Below the pieces are notes generated by a model, which ran no database searches, was not told the DNA's origin, and was given only the letters and a program-made list of their open reading frames with translations. DNA of 48,257 nt from Bacteroidales bacterium UBA3696 (lineage in GTDB: Bacteria > Bacteroidota > Bacteroidia > Bacteroidales > Paludibacteraceae). Shown here in pieces: positions 16,638 through 23,277 of this stretch. The position numbers and the translations under genes were made by a program. The stretch covers positions 1 to 48,257 of the forward strand of contig DFIN01000029.1 in NCBI GenBank assembly GCA_002372135.1. The letters are read 5' to 3'. Positions within the stretch are counted from its first letter, which is position 1; each line of letters opens with the position of its first letter.

Positions 16638-17243
16638 ATGAAAGTTTCTATTTTTCGTTCCGCCGTGTTTGCAGGGGTTTGCATAGGTCTTGCGGGGTTT
16701 GGATTTCTTGCCGGAAAAGTGATAGGCACTTTCCTATTTATTTTTGGATTGGCCACAGTAGTCAAGTACCAACTCAAACTTTTTACGGGCACGGCGGGTT
16801 TCATACAGTCGTGGGCTGATTTTTGGGACTTGCTGCTCATTTTGGTCGGCAACTGGGTAGGTTGTGGTTTAATAGCGTTGATAGCCCGTTGTTCGGCCAT
16901 GCCGTTGCAAGACACGGCTCAAACGCTATTAGAAAGTAGGTTGGCTGTGGGCTATTGGCAAGCCGGCGTATTGGCTATCGGGTGTGGCATATTGATGACC
17001 ACCGCCGTTACGTTTGCTCGGAAAGGCAATGAGTTGGGCAATTGGATTCCCTTGATTTTTGCCGTACCGCTCTTTATTCATTGCGGTTTTCCCCACTGTA
17101 TAGCCGATGCTTTTTATTACTTAACTGTGCCTTGCTCTTATCTATTGGCTCACATAGGTAGCGTGATACTACTCTATGTATGTATTGTGATAGGCAACTT
17201 TATCGGTTGCAATTTATACCGAATCATCGTTCCTCAACAATAA
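16638..17243 (+). CDS. Short formate/nitrite transporter (FNT) family channel
   Basis: The protein is 201 residues, about two thirds of classical FocA/NirC. It has six likely membrane helices and a repeated-half pattern. FNT-type signals are AGFGFLAGKVIGTFLFIFGL, KLFTGTAGF and especially FIHCGFPHCIADAFYY, which aligns with the GFEHSxANMF helix holding the channel's central His. FNT pentamers move formate, nitrite, hydrosulfide or similar small anions. Shortened members like this are common in Bacteroidales. It starts 17 bases after the HAD gene. The substrate cannot be read from sequence. Confidence 0.72.
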   Translation: MKVSIFRSAVFAGVCIGLAGFGFLAGKVIGTFLFIFGLATVVKYQLKLFTGTAGFIQSWADFWDLLLILVGNWVGCGLIALIARCSAMPLQDTAQTLLESRLAVGYWQAGVLAIGCGILMTTAVTFARKGNELGNWIPLIFAVPLFIHCGFPHCIADAFYYLTVPCSYLLAHIGSVILLYVCIVIGNFIGCNLYRIIVPQQ

Positions 17244-17247
17244 ATCA

Positions 17248-17748
17248 ATGGGGATTTCACTGCGCAAAATAGAGCCATCCGACCTACCGTTTCTCTACCA
17301 ATGGGAGAACGACGCTACGGTATGGGCTGACGGCAGTAACCATAACCCGCTCAGTCGGCAAGACTTGCGCGAATACATTGAGCATAGCACGGGCGATATA
17401 TACCGTGACGAACAGTTACGACTGATCATAGAGCATGCCGGCAGCACCCTTGGATGTGTGGATCTTTTCGACTTGGACGCACGCAATCGACGGGCAGCAA
17501 TAGGCTTATACTTAGCCCCCTCTTTCAGAGGTCAAGGCTATGCAGAAGAAACGATAAAACAGGTAGAACGGTATGCTTTTCAATTTCTGCACCTTCGGCT
17601 GTTGTATGCCATCGTGTCTGTAAGCAATACGGCAAGCAACCACATTTTTGAAAAGAACGACTACACCCCCTCATCACTTCTCAAACACTGGACATTGGAA
17701 GACGATGCCCGTATCTGGATTAAGCAAAACCCTGACATAAAGTCATAA
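17248..17748 (+). CDS. GNAT family N-acetyltransferase
   Basis: The 166-residue protein has the acetyl-CoA binding motif A as LYLAPSFRGQGYAEETIK (RGQGYA, about residues 92-97), preceded by strand AAIGLYL. It is followed by the motif B region LLYAIVSVSNTASNHIFEKNDY, ending in the usual NxxSxxxxEKxGF-like pattern. The N-terminus LRKIEPSDLPFLYQWEND resembles the RimJ/SpeG branch, whose members acetylate protein N-termini or polyamines. The substrate is unknown. It starts 4 bases after the FNT gene and ends 4 bases before the amylase, so it is embedded in the operon. Confidence 0.88.
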   Translation: MGISLRKIEPSDLPFLYQWENDATVWADGSNHNPLSRQDLREYIEHSTGDIYRDEQLRLIIEHAGSTLGCVDLFDLDARNRRAAIGLYLAPSFRGQGYAEETIKQVERYAFQFLHLRLLYAIVSVSNTASNHIFEKNDYTPSSLLKHWTLEDDARIWIKQNPDIKS

Positions 17749-17752
17749 CAAT

Positions 17753-19633
17753 ATGAAAAAAAACACTTTCCTTCTTGCGTTACTCTATGTAACGATAGGC
17801 TGTGTGAGCCTCCAAGCCAAGACCCAACCGTTGGCGGTTGAGCAAGTGGAACCTCTTTCGTGGTGGACGGATATGCACATGCCGCTGCAACTGATGATTC
17901 ACGGCATTGATGTGCAAGATGCACAAGTAACCATCCAAAAATGCCAAGTCAAGGGTAACAAAACGCGATTACTGAAAGGCGATTGCACCGGTTTGACGGT
18001 TACGGGGCAACATAACGCCGAGTCGAGCAACTACTTGTTTGTGGATTTGGACGTGCGCGAAGCAGGCACCTATCGCATCACGCTAACCAAGAACAAACGT
18101 AGCACTTCGTTTGACTACACTATTCAACCTCGTCGTGCGGGCAGCCGTGAGCGCACATCCTTCACGTCGGCAGACTGTATTTATCTTTTGATGTCCGACC
18201 GATTCAGCGATGGCGACAAGAGTAACAACACGGTGGCATCCATGCGCGAGAAAGGCAATAAGAGCAATATACACGGTCGTTGGGGAGGTGATATACAAGG
18301 TATTATCAACCAACTGGATCATATCCGCCAAACCGGCGCAACTGCAATATGGCCTACGCCCCTACTGGAAGACAACGAAGCCGAATGGAGTTATCACGGC
18401 TACGCGTGCTCCGACTACTACCACATTGACCCCCGCTATGGCTCTAACGAGATGTACTGCCTTATGGTACAGGAAGCCCATAAGAAAGGCATTAAAGTGC
18501 TGATGGATATGGTGCCCAACCACTGCGGTGCAGCCCACTGGTGGATGGCAGACCTACCCTACAAGAATTGGGTCAATCTATTCACCGAGTTCACAAGAAC
18601 CAACAATGTTTTTTCCGCCAACTACGATATCAATGCCTCTGTTTATGATCGCGAACTGAGCAACCGCGGCTGGTTTGACCACCCGATGCCGGATATGAAC
18701 TTGGATAATCCCGATTTGCTGCGTTATTTTCAGCAGTGGGCTATCTGGTGGATTGAATATGCCGATTTGGACGGTTTGCGCGTGGATACATACCCCTATA
18801 TCGGGAAAACGGCATCGGCTCTATGGTGTCAGGCCATCCGTGAGGAGTATCCAAACCTCAATATAGTGGGTGAGTGCTGGACTCGTCCTGCCCCTGCGGT
18901 GGCATATTGGCAATCGGGTACCAAGAACTACGACAACTACGACTCCGGGCTGCCCAGTGTGATGGACTTTCCCGTAGAAGAAGCCATCCGTCAGGCTCTT
19001 GAGAACGACGGCAAGTACTGGGGCGGCGGAATGGTGAAAGTATATGATGCCGTAGCCATGGATTATCTCTATGCAGATGTGAATCAACTGCTTATGTTTG
19101 TCGGCAATCACGATATGGATCGCTTTGCCGATGTGGTAAAAGACGGCGACTTGCGTCGCGTGATGATCGGACACACACTTGTAGCAACGATGCGCGGTAT
19201 TCCGCAGATTTTTGCAGGCGACGAATATGCTATGCGCTCGTCTGACCGCAGTAAGGGACATTCCACTTTGCGTATGCCGCTCCCCGTAAAGGATACCCTC
19301 CCACAAGCTCAACAGGATGTGTATGAATATGTAAGTCGCCTGTATCGTTGGCGGCAAACCGAACCGATTATTCATACCGGACGCACGATGCATTTCCTTG
19401 ACCGAGACCACAATACCTATGCCTTCTTCCGCTATAACGACGAAGGAGCAGTATTTGTATTTGTCAATGCCTCCGAAGAAACGCAAACTATCCCTACCGA
19501 CCACTATGCCGAACTGCTCAATCGTTACAATAAGGTCGGGCACGAAGTGCTCACCCGACAAAGAGTGGACTTGAATCGTCAAGACCTTATTGCTCAGCCA
19601 CTAAGTACGTTGGTGGTAAAAGTGGAGAAGTAA
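17753..19633 (+). CDS. GH13 alpha-amylase/neopullulanase-like glycosidase
   Basis: The 626-residue exported enzyme has a signal peptide ending near LQA. A Cys at residue 17 (TIGC) could instead be lipidated, though the box is atypical. An N-terminal beta domain (about 25-130) precedes the GH13 barrel. Catalytic residues are the nucleophile D345 in DGLRVDTY, acid/base E374 in GECW and D454 in VGNHDMDR; DMVPNHCG is conserved region I. It resembles SusA and the neopullulanase/cyclomaltodextrinase group and should cleave maltooligosaccharides or pullulan in the periplasm. No susC/susD pair or susR lies nearby, so it is not part of a visible utilisation locus. A hairpin terminator follows. Confidence 0.92.
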   Translation: MKKNTFLLALLYVTIGCVSLQAKTQPLAVEQVEPLSWWTDMHMPLQLMIHGIDVQDAQVTIQKCQVKGNKTRLLKGDCTGLTVTGQHNAESSNYLFVDLDVREAGTYRITLTKNKRSTSFDYTIQPRRAGSRERTSFTSADCIYLLMSDRFSDGDKSNNTVASMREKGNKSNIHGRWGGDIQGIINQLDHIRQTGATAIWPTPLLEDNEAEWSYHGYACSDYYHIDPRYGSNEMYCLMVQEAHKKGIKVLMDMVPNHCGAAHWWMADLPYKNWVNLFTEFTRTNNVFSANYDINASVYDRELSNRGWFDHPMPDMNLDNPDLLRYFQQWAIWWIEYADLDGLRVDTYPYIGKTASALWCQAIREEYPNLNIVGECWTRPAPAVAYWQSGTKNYDNYDSGLPSVMDFPVEEAIRQALENDGKYWGGGMVKVYDAVAMDYLYADVNQLLMFVGNHDMDRFADVVKDGDLRRVMIGHTLVATMRGIPQIFAGDEYAMRSSDRSKGHSTLRMPLPVKDTLPQAQQDVYEYVSRLYRWRQTEPIIHTGRTMHFLDRDHNTYAFFRYNDEGAVFVFVNASEETQTIPTDHYAELLNRYNKVGHEVLTRQRVDLNRQDLIAQPLSTLVVKVEK

Positions 19634-19654
19634 GAAGTTAGAAGTTAGATGTTA
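19634..19654 (+). repeat. Seven-base tandem repeat GAAGTTA x3
   Basis: Immediately after the amylase stop codon come GAAGTTA, GAAGTTA and GATGTTA. The unit length and position match the repeats after rsmG and after the TonB receptor gene. Confidence 0.65.
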
Positions 19655-19660
19655 AAATAT

Positions 19661-19700
19661 AAGGAAAGAAGTAGAATAATTCTACTTCTTTCCTTTATAT
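19661..19700 (+). terminator. Bidirectional hairpin terminator between the amylase and ubiE
   Basis: AAGGAAAGAAGTAGA (19661-19675) and TCTACTTCTTTCCTT (19681-19695) form a perfect 15-base stem around ATAAT. On the plus strand TTATAT follows. On the minus strand the other side is also A/T-rich, so it can serve both converging operons. The right arm encodes the last residues of UbiE. Confidence 0.75.
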
Positions 19701-20359
19701 ATGGTGGTGATACCGAATGTCATAGGCATATATTCAACTTCTCTAAACCCTGCTTTTCGTAATCGCTGAGCCATCTGTTCTCCCCAAATAAAGTGCTCTA
19801 CCGACTGATTGAGATACCGATACGCCGTTTTGTCGCCACTCACATACCTGCCTACCCAAGGCAGTACATACCTGAAATAGATATCATACAGACATCGTAT
19901 CAACCGATTGGACGGATAGGAGAACTCCAATATCAACACCTCTCCATTCTCTTTTATAACTCTGTGCATCTCGCTCAGCCCCTTATCAAAATCCGTAAAA
20001 TTACGCACACCATAACTGCATGTAGCGGCATCAAATGAATTGTCCTCAAAGGGCATATCTTGAGCACTGGCTTTTTGAAAAAGTATAGAATCTATTTGCC
20101 TTTCGGCTACTTTTTGCCTGCCTATTGCCATCATCTCTTCACTCAAGTCAATACCGACTACTTCTCTGGCTTTCTGCTGCCTACATATCTCTATCGCCAA
20201 ATCGCCGGTACCGATAGCGACATCTAACAGCCGATGACACGCCGTTAATTGCTTTACTGCCTTGTATCGCCACCATCGGTCAATATCCAACGAAAGCAGA
20301 TGATTGAGTCTGTCGTAACTATGTGCAATACGGTCAAAAGAGAAAGCGGAGTCAGACAT
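19682..20359 (-). CDS. ubiE: Demethylmenaquinone methyltransferase (MenG/UbiE)
   Basis: This enzyme carries out the last step of menaquinone synthesis, SAM-dependent C-methylation. The protein is 225 residues. It shows the family start FDRIAHSYDRLNHLLSLDIDRWW, SAM motif I LLDVAIGTGDLAIE, GIDLSEEMM, the signature SYGVRNFTDFDKGLSEMHRV and the C-terminal FGITTIYKGKK. The start overlaps the menA end by 8 bases, so it is translationally coupled in the aroK-menA-ubiE operon. With no ubiquinone genes in sight and an anaerobic setting, the substrate should be demethylmenaquinone. Confidence 0.95.
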   Translation of the reverse strand: MSDSAFSFDRIAHSYDRLNHLLSLDIDRWWRYKAVKQLTACHRLLDVAIGTGDLAIEICRQQKAREVVGIDLSEEMMAIGRQKVAERQIDSILFQKASAQDMPFEDNSFDAATCSYGVRNFTDFDKGLSEMHRVIKENGEVLILEFSYPSNRLIRCLYDIYFRYVLPWVGRYVSGDKTAYRYLNQSVEHFIWGEQMAQRLRKAGFREVEYMPMTFGITTIYKGKK

Positions 20360-21239
20360 ACAACGTGATTGCCATTAAAATAGTATATACCACATTTGAT
20401 AGTCCTGCTGCTACCAAACAGTTGTTATAATCAGTCCCCTTTGCACGGAGGGTCATTGTATAAACCACCAAGCCGGGAATCAGTACCAGCGTAGCCACCC
20501 AACTTCCGGTAGCCATATATGCCATAATAGGCATTAATGCGACCACTATGCCCATCATGATCTCACCGGCACGTTTGCCGAAACGGACGGGGAATGTGCG
20601 CTTACCCACCGCTTCGTCGTCTTCCATATCCCTCAAGTTGTTGGTCATCAGTACGCACATTGACCATAATCCGTTCACCGCCGTAGCAGCCAACAAGCGA
20701 AGCATAAAATGGTTAGAAGCCGACAATAAGTTCTCGCCCATTAGCAGCCATGCCGTACCCCAACCTGCTATCAGTCCGTAGAACAGCAGTACGAACACAT
20801 CTGCAATGCCCAAATAACTCAACGAATAAGATGTAGCAGTATAGAGCCATGCAAAGAAGATAGACAGCAACCCTATCAACAAGATAATCCAGCCGCCAAC
20901 CCATATCAAATAAGCCCCTAACGCTACCGAAACAACCAATGTAATTAAACAGGCATTGCGCATTTGCCGAAGCGTAACCGAACCGTCTGCCAAGGGGCGA
21001 TGAAAACCGACTCGGTTCTCCTTATCCGCGCCGCGAACATAGTCGTAGTAGTCGTTAATCAGATTGCTCAATATCTGCAGACTAAGAGCACATAGTATGG
21101 TAATTATTCCTGTTACTATATCGCTATTCCATCCGGCTCCCAAAGGGGACGGAGCCACCACCATCATCCATGCTACCACCACCGGACACATAGAAGCAAA
21201 CAGCGATTGTGGACGGATTATCTTCAACCATTTTAACAT
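20352..21239 (-). CDS. menA: 1,4-Dihydroxy-2-naphthoate polyprenyltransferase
   Basis: MenA attaches the polyprenyl tail to dihydroxynaphthoate in the membrane. The 295-residue protein has about eight membrane helices. Both Asp-rich prenyl-diphosphate motifs are present: NDYYD (62-66) with GADKENRVG after it, and NLRDMEDDEAVGKRT (201-215). It opens with KIIRPQSLFAS, the family's RPxSL start. It lies 2 bases after aroK and overlaps ubiE by 8 bases, so two consecutive menaquinone steps are expressed together with a shikimate-pathway enzyme supplying chorismate, the precursor. Confidence 0.95.
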   Translation of the reverse strand: MLKWLKIIRPQSLFASMCPVVVAWMMVVAPSPLGAGWNSDIVTGIITILCALSLQILSNLINDYYDYVRGADKENRVGFHRPLADGSVTLRQMRNACLITLVVSVALGAYLIWVGGWIILLIGLLSIFFAWLYTATSYSLSYLGIADVFVLLFYGLIAGWGTAWLLMGENLLSASNHFMLRLLAATAVNGLWSMCVLMTNNLRDMEDDEAVGKRTFPVRFGKRAGEIMMGIVVALMPIMAYMATGSWVATLVLIPGLVVYTMTLRAKGTDYNNCLVAAGLSNVVYTILMAITLYV

Positions 21240-21241
21240 AT

Positions 21242-21811
21242 CTACCTCTTATTTAAGGACAATTGATTGAGCATTTGATATATTTGGTCAGCTAACCGCT
21301 CGTCGGCATCGGCTTCAAATCCCGGGGCATCCACTACGTAATCAGCTTGCATATAGTACGGTTCACGTGCGGATAACTGAGGGGCGATAAAAGTGAGTAG
21401 TTCTTCTTCCGTTCGTCCTTGCAGTACGGGGCGTTCACTGAGGTCGGTAAGCATCAACCGTTTAGCCAACACATCCGCGTCCCAACGCAAATAGATGCGG
21501 GTACCCAGTTCCGCCAAGCAATCCATATTGTCTTCGTAACACGGATAACCACCGCCTGTGGCATACACCACATTCTCGTAGGGCGACATATCGGCTATAT
21601 CTTCCACCACATATTTTTCCTTACGGCGAAAAGCCTCAATGCCGTGTTGACGTATATATTCAGCCGGTGTCAAGCCGTGCACCTGCAAAAAGGCATCATC
21701 CAAGTCCACAAAGTGCCACCCTATACGCTCTGCCAACAAGCGACCTACTGTTGTCTTGCCGGCAGCCATATAACCAACTAAATAAATCGGACGATGATGA
21801 AAAGAAGACAT
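21242..21811 (-). CDS. aroK: Shikimate kinase
   Basis: The 189-residue enzyme phosphorylates shikimate at the 3-hydroxyl with ATP. Walker A is GYMAAGKTT (13-21), the substrate-binding Asps are in DLDD (36-39), the GGG of the binding site is in YATGGGYP, and the lid/adenine segment is LSERPVLQGRTEEELL. It sits 21 bases after a small lipoprotein gene and 2 bases before menA. Chorismate, the end product of this pathway, is the starting point for menaquinone, which makes the gene order sensible. Confidence 0.95.
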   Translation of the reverse strand: MSSFHHRPIYLVGYMAAGKTTVGRLLAERIGWHFVDLDDAFLQVHGLTPAEYIRQHGIEAFRRKEKYVVEDIADMSPYENVVYATGGGYPCYEDNMDCLAELGTRIYLRWDADVLAKRLMLTDLSERPVLQGRTEEELLTFIAPQLSAREPYYMQADYVVDAPGFEADADERLADQIYQMLNQLSLNKR

Positions 21812-21832
21812 ATATGCTGAAAGTTACTTGTT

Positions 21833-22153
21833 TTACATTTCTTCATCCACCGGCGTATTGTCGCGCCAGCGCAAATGTTTTTCTTCTATATAGGCTTCGG
21901 GGAAGACGCTTTGTTCAAAGGGCGGACGAATCTGACCTATACGCTTGCCGTTATGGTCTTCCACCACGACTACGGATGAGCAAACAGGTGCACAAGCAGT
22001 AGTAATAATCAGTACGGAATCTTCGTTGAGAACGAGGGTATCACGCGTAAATGTAATGGTCTGTCCTTGCATAGAGCCACATGCCAATAAACATATAATC
22101 AGCAAGCCGAAACAGCGAATAAGGAATTGGTGAGCCGAATCATTCATAGTCAT
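21833..22153 (-). CDS. Small predicted lipoprotein, unknown function
   Basis: The frame is open to 22360, but the promoter at 22209-22179 places the start of transcription near 22172, so the first usable ATG is at 22153 (a second lies at 22147). From there the 106-residue protein has a membrane core FGLLIICLLAC with a lipobox LLAC, then GSMQGQTITF. The mature part of about 80 residues is beta-rich, includes a CAPVC pair that could form a disulfide, and ends DNTPVDEEM. I do not recognise it. It leads the aroK-menA-ubiE operon. Confidence 0.75.
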   Translation of the reverse strand: MTMNDSAHQFLIRCFGLLIICLLACGSMQGQTITFTRDTLVLNEDSVLIITTACAPVCSSVVVVEDHNGKRIGQIRPPFEQSVFPEAYIEEKHLRWRDNTPVDEEM

Positions 22154-22178
22154 TTTTTTTCTTTCTTTTTGGCGGCTG

Positions 22179-22209
22179 CAAAGGTAATGTAGCCACATGG
22201 AGTGCACAA
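22179..22209 (-). promoter_or_regulatory. Promoter of the lipoprotein-aroK-menA-ubiE operon
   Basis: On the minus strand TTG (22209-22207), a 20-base spacer and TACCTTTG (22186-22179) match the Bacteroidota consensus. It is back to back with the plus-strand promoter at 22224-22253, only 14 bases away. Confidence 0.75.
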
Positions 22210-22223
22210 CATATTTTTTTATT

Positions 22224-22253
22224 TTGTCAATTGATCCAATCGCTGTACTTTTG
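22224..22253 (+). promoter_or_regulatory. Promoter of the outer-membrane barrel gene
   Basis: TTG (22224-22226), a 19-base spacer and TACTTTTG (22246-22253) match the consensus. The transcript would begin near 22260, about 13 bases before the ATG at 22273. This excludes the longer frame from 22231, which starts between the two promoter boxes. Confidence 0.78.
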
Positions 22254-22272
22254 CGGCTGTTTTGGAACGAAC

Positions 22273-23070
22273 ATGAAACGGTATCTATATTTTCCCCTAT
22301 TATTCTTCCCCTTGTGTCTGATGGCGCAAGAAGCACCTCATGTTCCCGAACTGCAAACAAAATCGTCCGAGTTCTTTGACCCTACTAAGGTGGAAAAGAA
22401 AGTGATTCCCTACGAGTTTGGTATGGAATATCGCGTAGAGGCAGGCTATGTACAAAACGCCCATCTAAGCGATAATAAAACGTATGAAGATACCTATATG
22501 CACGGCGGACGAATCGGTGCTACAGCCGATTTTCTGTTGCCCTATCGTTTTAGTTTGCAGGTAGGTGTTCTCTATACACTCACCTACGGCACTTCTTTGC
22601 AGCGTTGGGGACAAATGTCCTACGAGGATTACTCCTCTCCAGACCCGATTACGGGCAAAGTGCACAGCGGCGATATTCACCACCGCTTATATGAGCATCA
22701 ACTTACCATTCCCGTTCGTGCCTATTACCATATTCCGCTCTGGAAACAATTGGGTATGTTCTTCTTCACCGGTCCGCAACTGCACATCGGATTGGCACTC
22801 AAAGACGATATGCAAGCCGACTTGTCAACCGCTACCAAACAATGGTTTGAAACCATCGGTCAACCTTATGAGCCTTACGACCGATATGCAACCAAGGAAC
22901 TATATCGTACTACCATCCAATGGGGCGTAGGAGGTGGTTTTGAATGGGACAAGTATCGCCTGCAAGCAGGCTATGATTTTGGATTGAACAACCAAGTCAG
23001 GAAACGAATTACCACCGACCAAAAGATGTGGGAATGGCACTGGTTCGTATCCTTCGCCTATAAACTATAA
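22273..23070 (+). CDS. Outer-membrane beta-barrel protein, porin-like
   Basis: The 265-residue protein begins with a signal peptide (MKRYLYFPLLFFPLCLMAQ, cleavage near Ala18). A barrel of about eight to ten amphipathic strands follows, such as YRVEAGYVQNAHL, RFSLQVGVLYTLTYG and YRLQAGYDFGLNN. It ends WHWFVSFAYKL with the terminal aromatic residue pattern needed for outer-membrane insertion. It resembles the general outer-membrane barrel families of Bacteroidota, which have no single function. It has its own promoter and is divergent from the lipoprotein-aroK operon. A frame from 22231 would add 14 residues but overlaps the promoter. Confidence 0.85.
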   Translation: MKRYLYFPLLFFPLCLMAQEAPHVPELQTKSSEFFDPTKVEKKVIPYEFGMEYRVEAGYVQNAHLSDNKTYEDTYMHGGRIGATADFLLPYRFSLQVGVLYTLTYGTSLQRWGQMSYEDYSSPDPITGKVHSGDIHHRLYEHQLTIPVRAYYHIPLWKQLGMFFFTGPQLHIGLALKDDMQADLSTATKQWFETIGQPYEPYDRYATKELYRTTIQWGVGGGFEWDKYRLQAGYDFGLNNQVRKRITTDQKMWEWHWFVSFAYKL

Positions 23071-23102
23071 AACGATCAAACTTCTTTAACATACAACTTA
23101 AA

Positions 23103-23168
23103 TAGGGGGTGCCGCAAGGCTGAGATTAGACCCATTGAACGTAGGCGGGTAATGCCGTCAACGGAAAC
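23103..23168 (+). promoter_or_regulatory. TPP (THI-box) riboswitch aptamer
   Basis: The leader of the TonB receptor gene holds the conserved TPP elements in order. GGGGGTGCC comes first, then a GCC-GCAA-GGC hairpin, CTGAGA with TTAGACCC after it, TTGAAC, and CGGGTAATGCCG. The last two carry the pyrophosphate-helix signature (TAATGCC between a CGG/CCG stem). The 3' end (TCAACGGAA) and the P1 stem are more degenerate than the textbook form. TPP binding would turn down the receptor gene at 23278 when thiamine is plentiful. Confidence 0.9.
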
Positions 23169-23200
23169 AAAGAGAGCCTTTTTCTCCATCAGTAATGCCA

Positions 23201-23260
23201 ATTTTGGTGTATAGACTGATACCCCGTACAAGGAGCAAGCGTATCAATCGTATCACCAAT
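23201..23260 (+). promoter_or_regulatory. Long hairpin between TPP aptamer and start codon (candidate expression platform)
   Basis: Bases 23204-23222 pair with 23241-23259 through TGATAC/GTATCA, ATA/TAT and TTGG-TG/CA-CCAA segments with small bulges. The loop contains AAGGAG (23230-23235). It ends 18 bases before the ATG. No T-run follows, so control would be at translation rather than termination. Drawn by eye. Confidence 0.45.
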
Positions 23261-23277
23261 AATAAACATTATTCACG

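Noticed and set aside
22154..22360. Extension of the small lipoprotein to an ATG at 22360
   Set aside because: The extension runs through both divergent promoters and into the barrel gene on the other strand; the signal peptide begins at 22153 or 22147.
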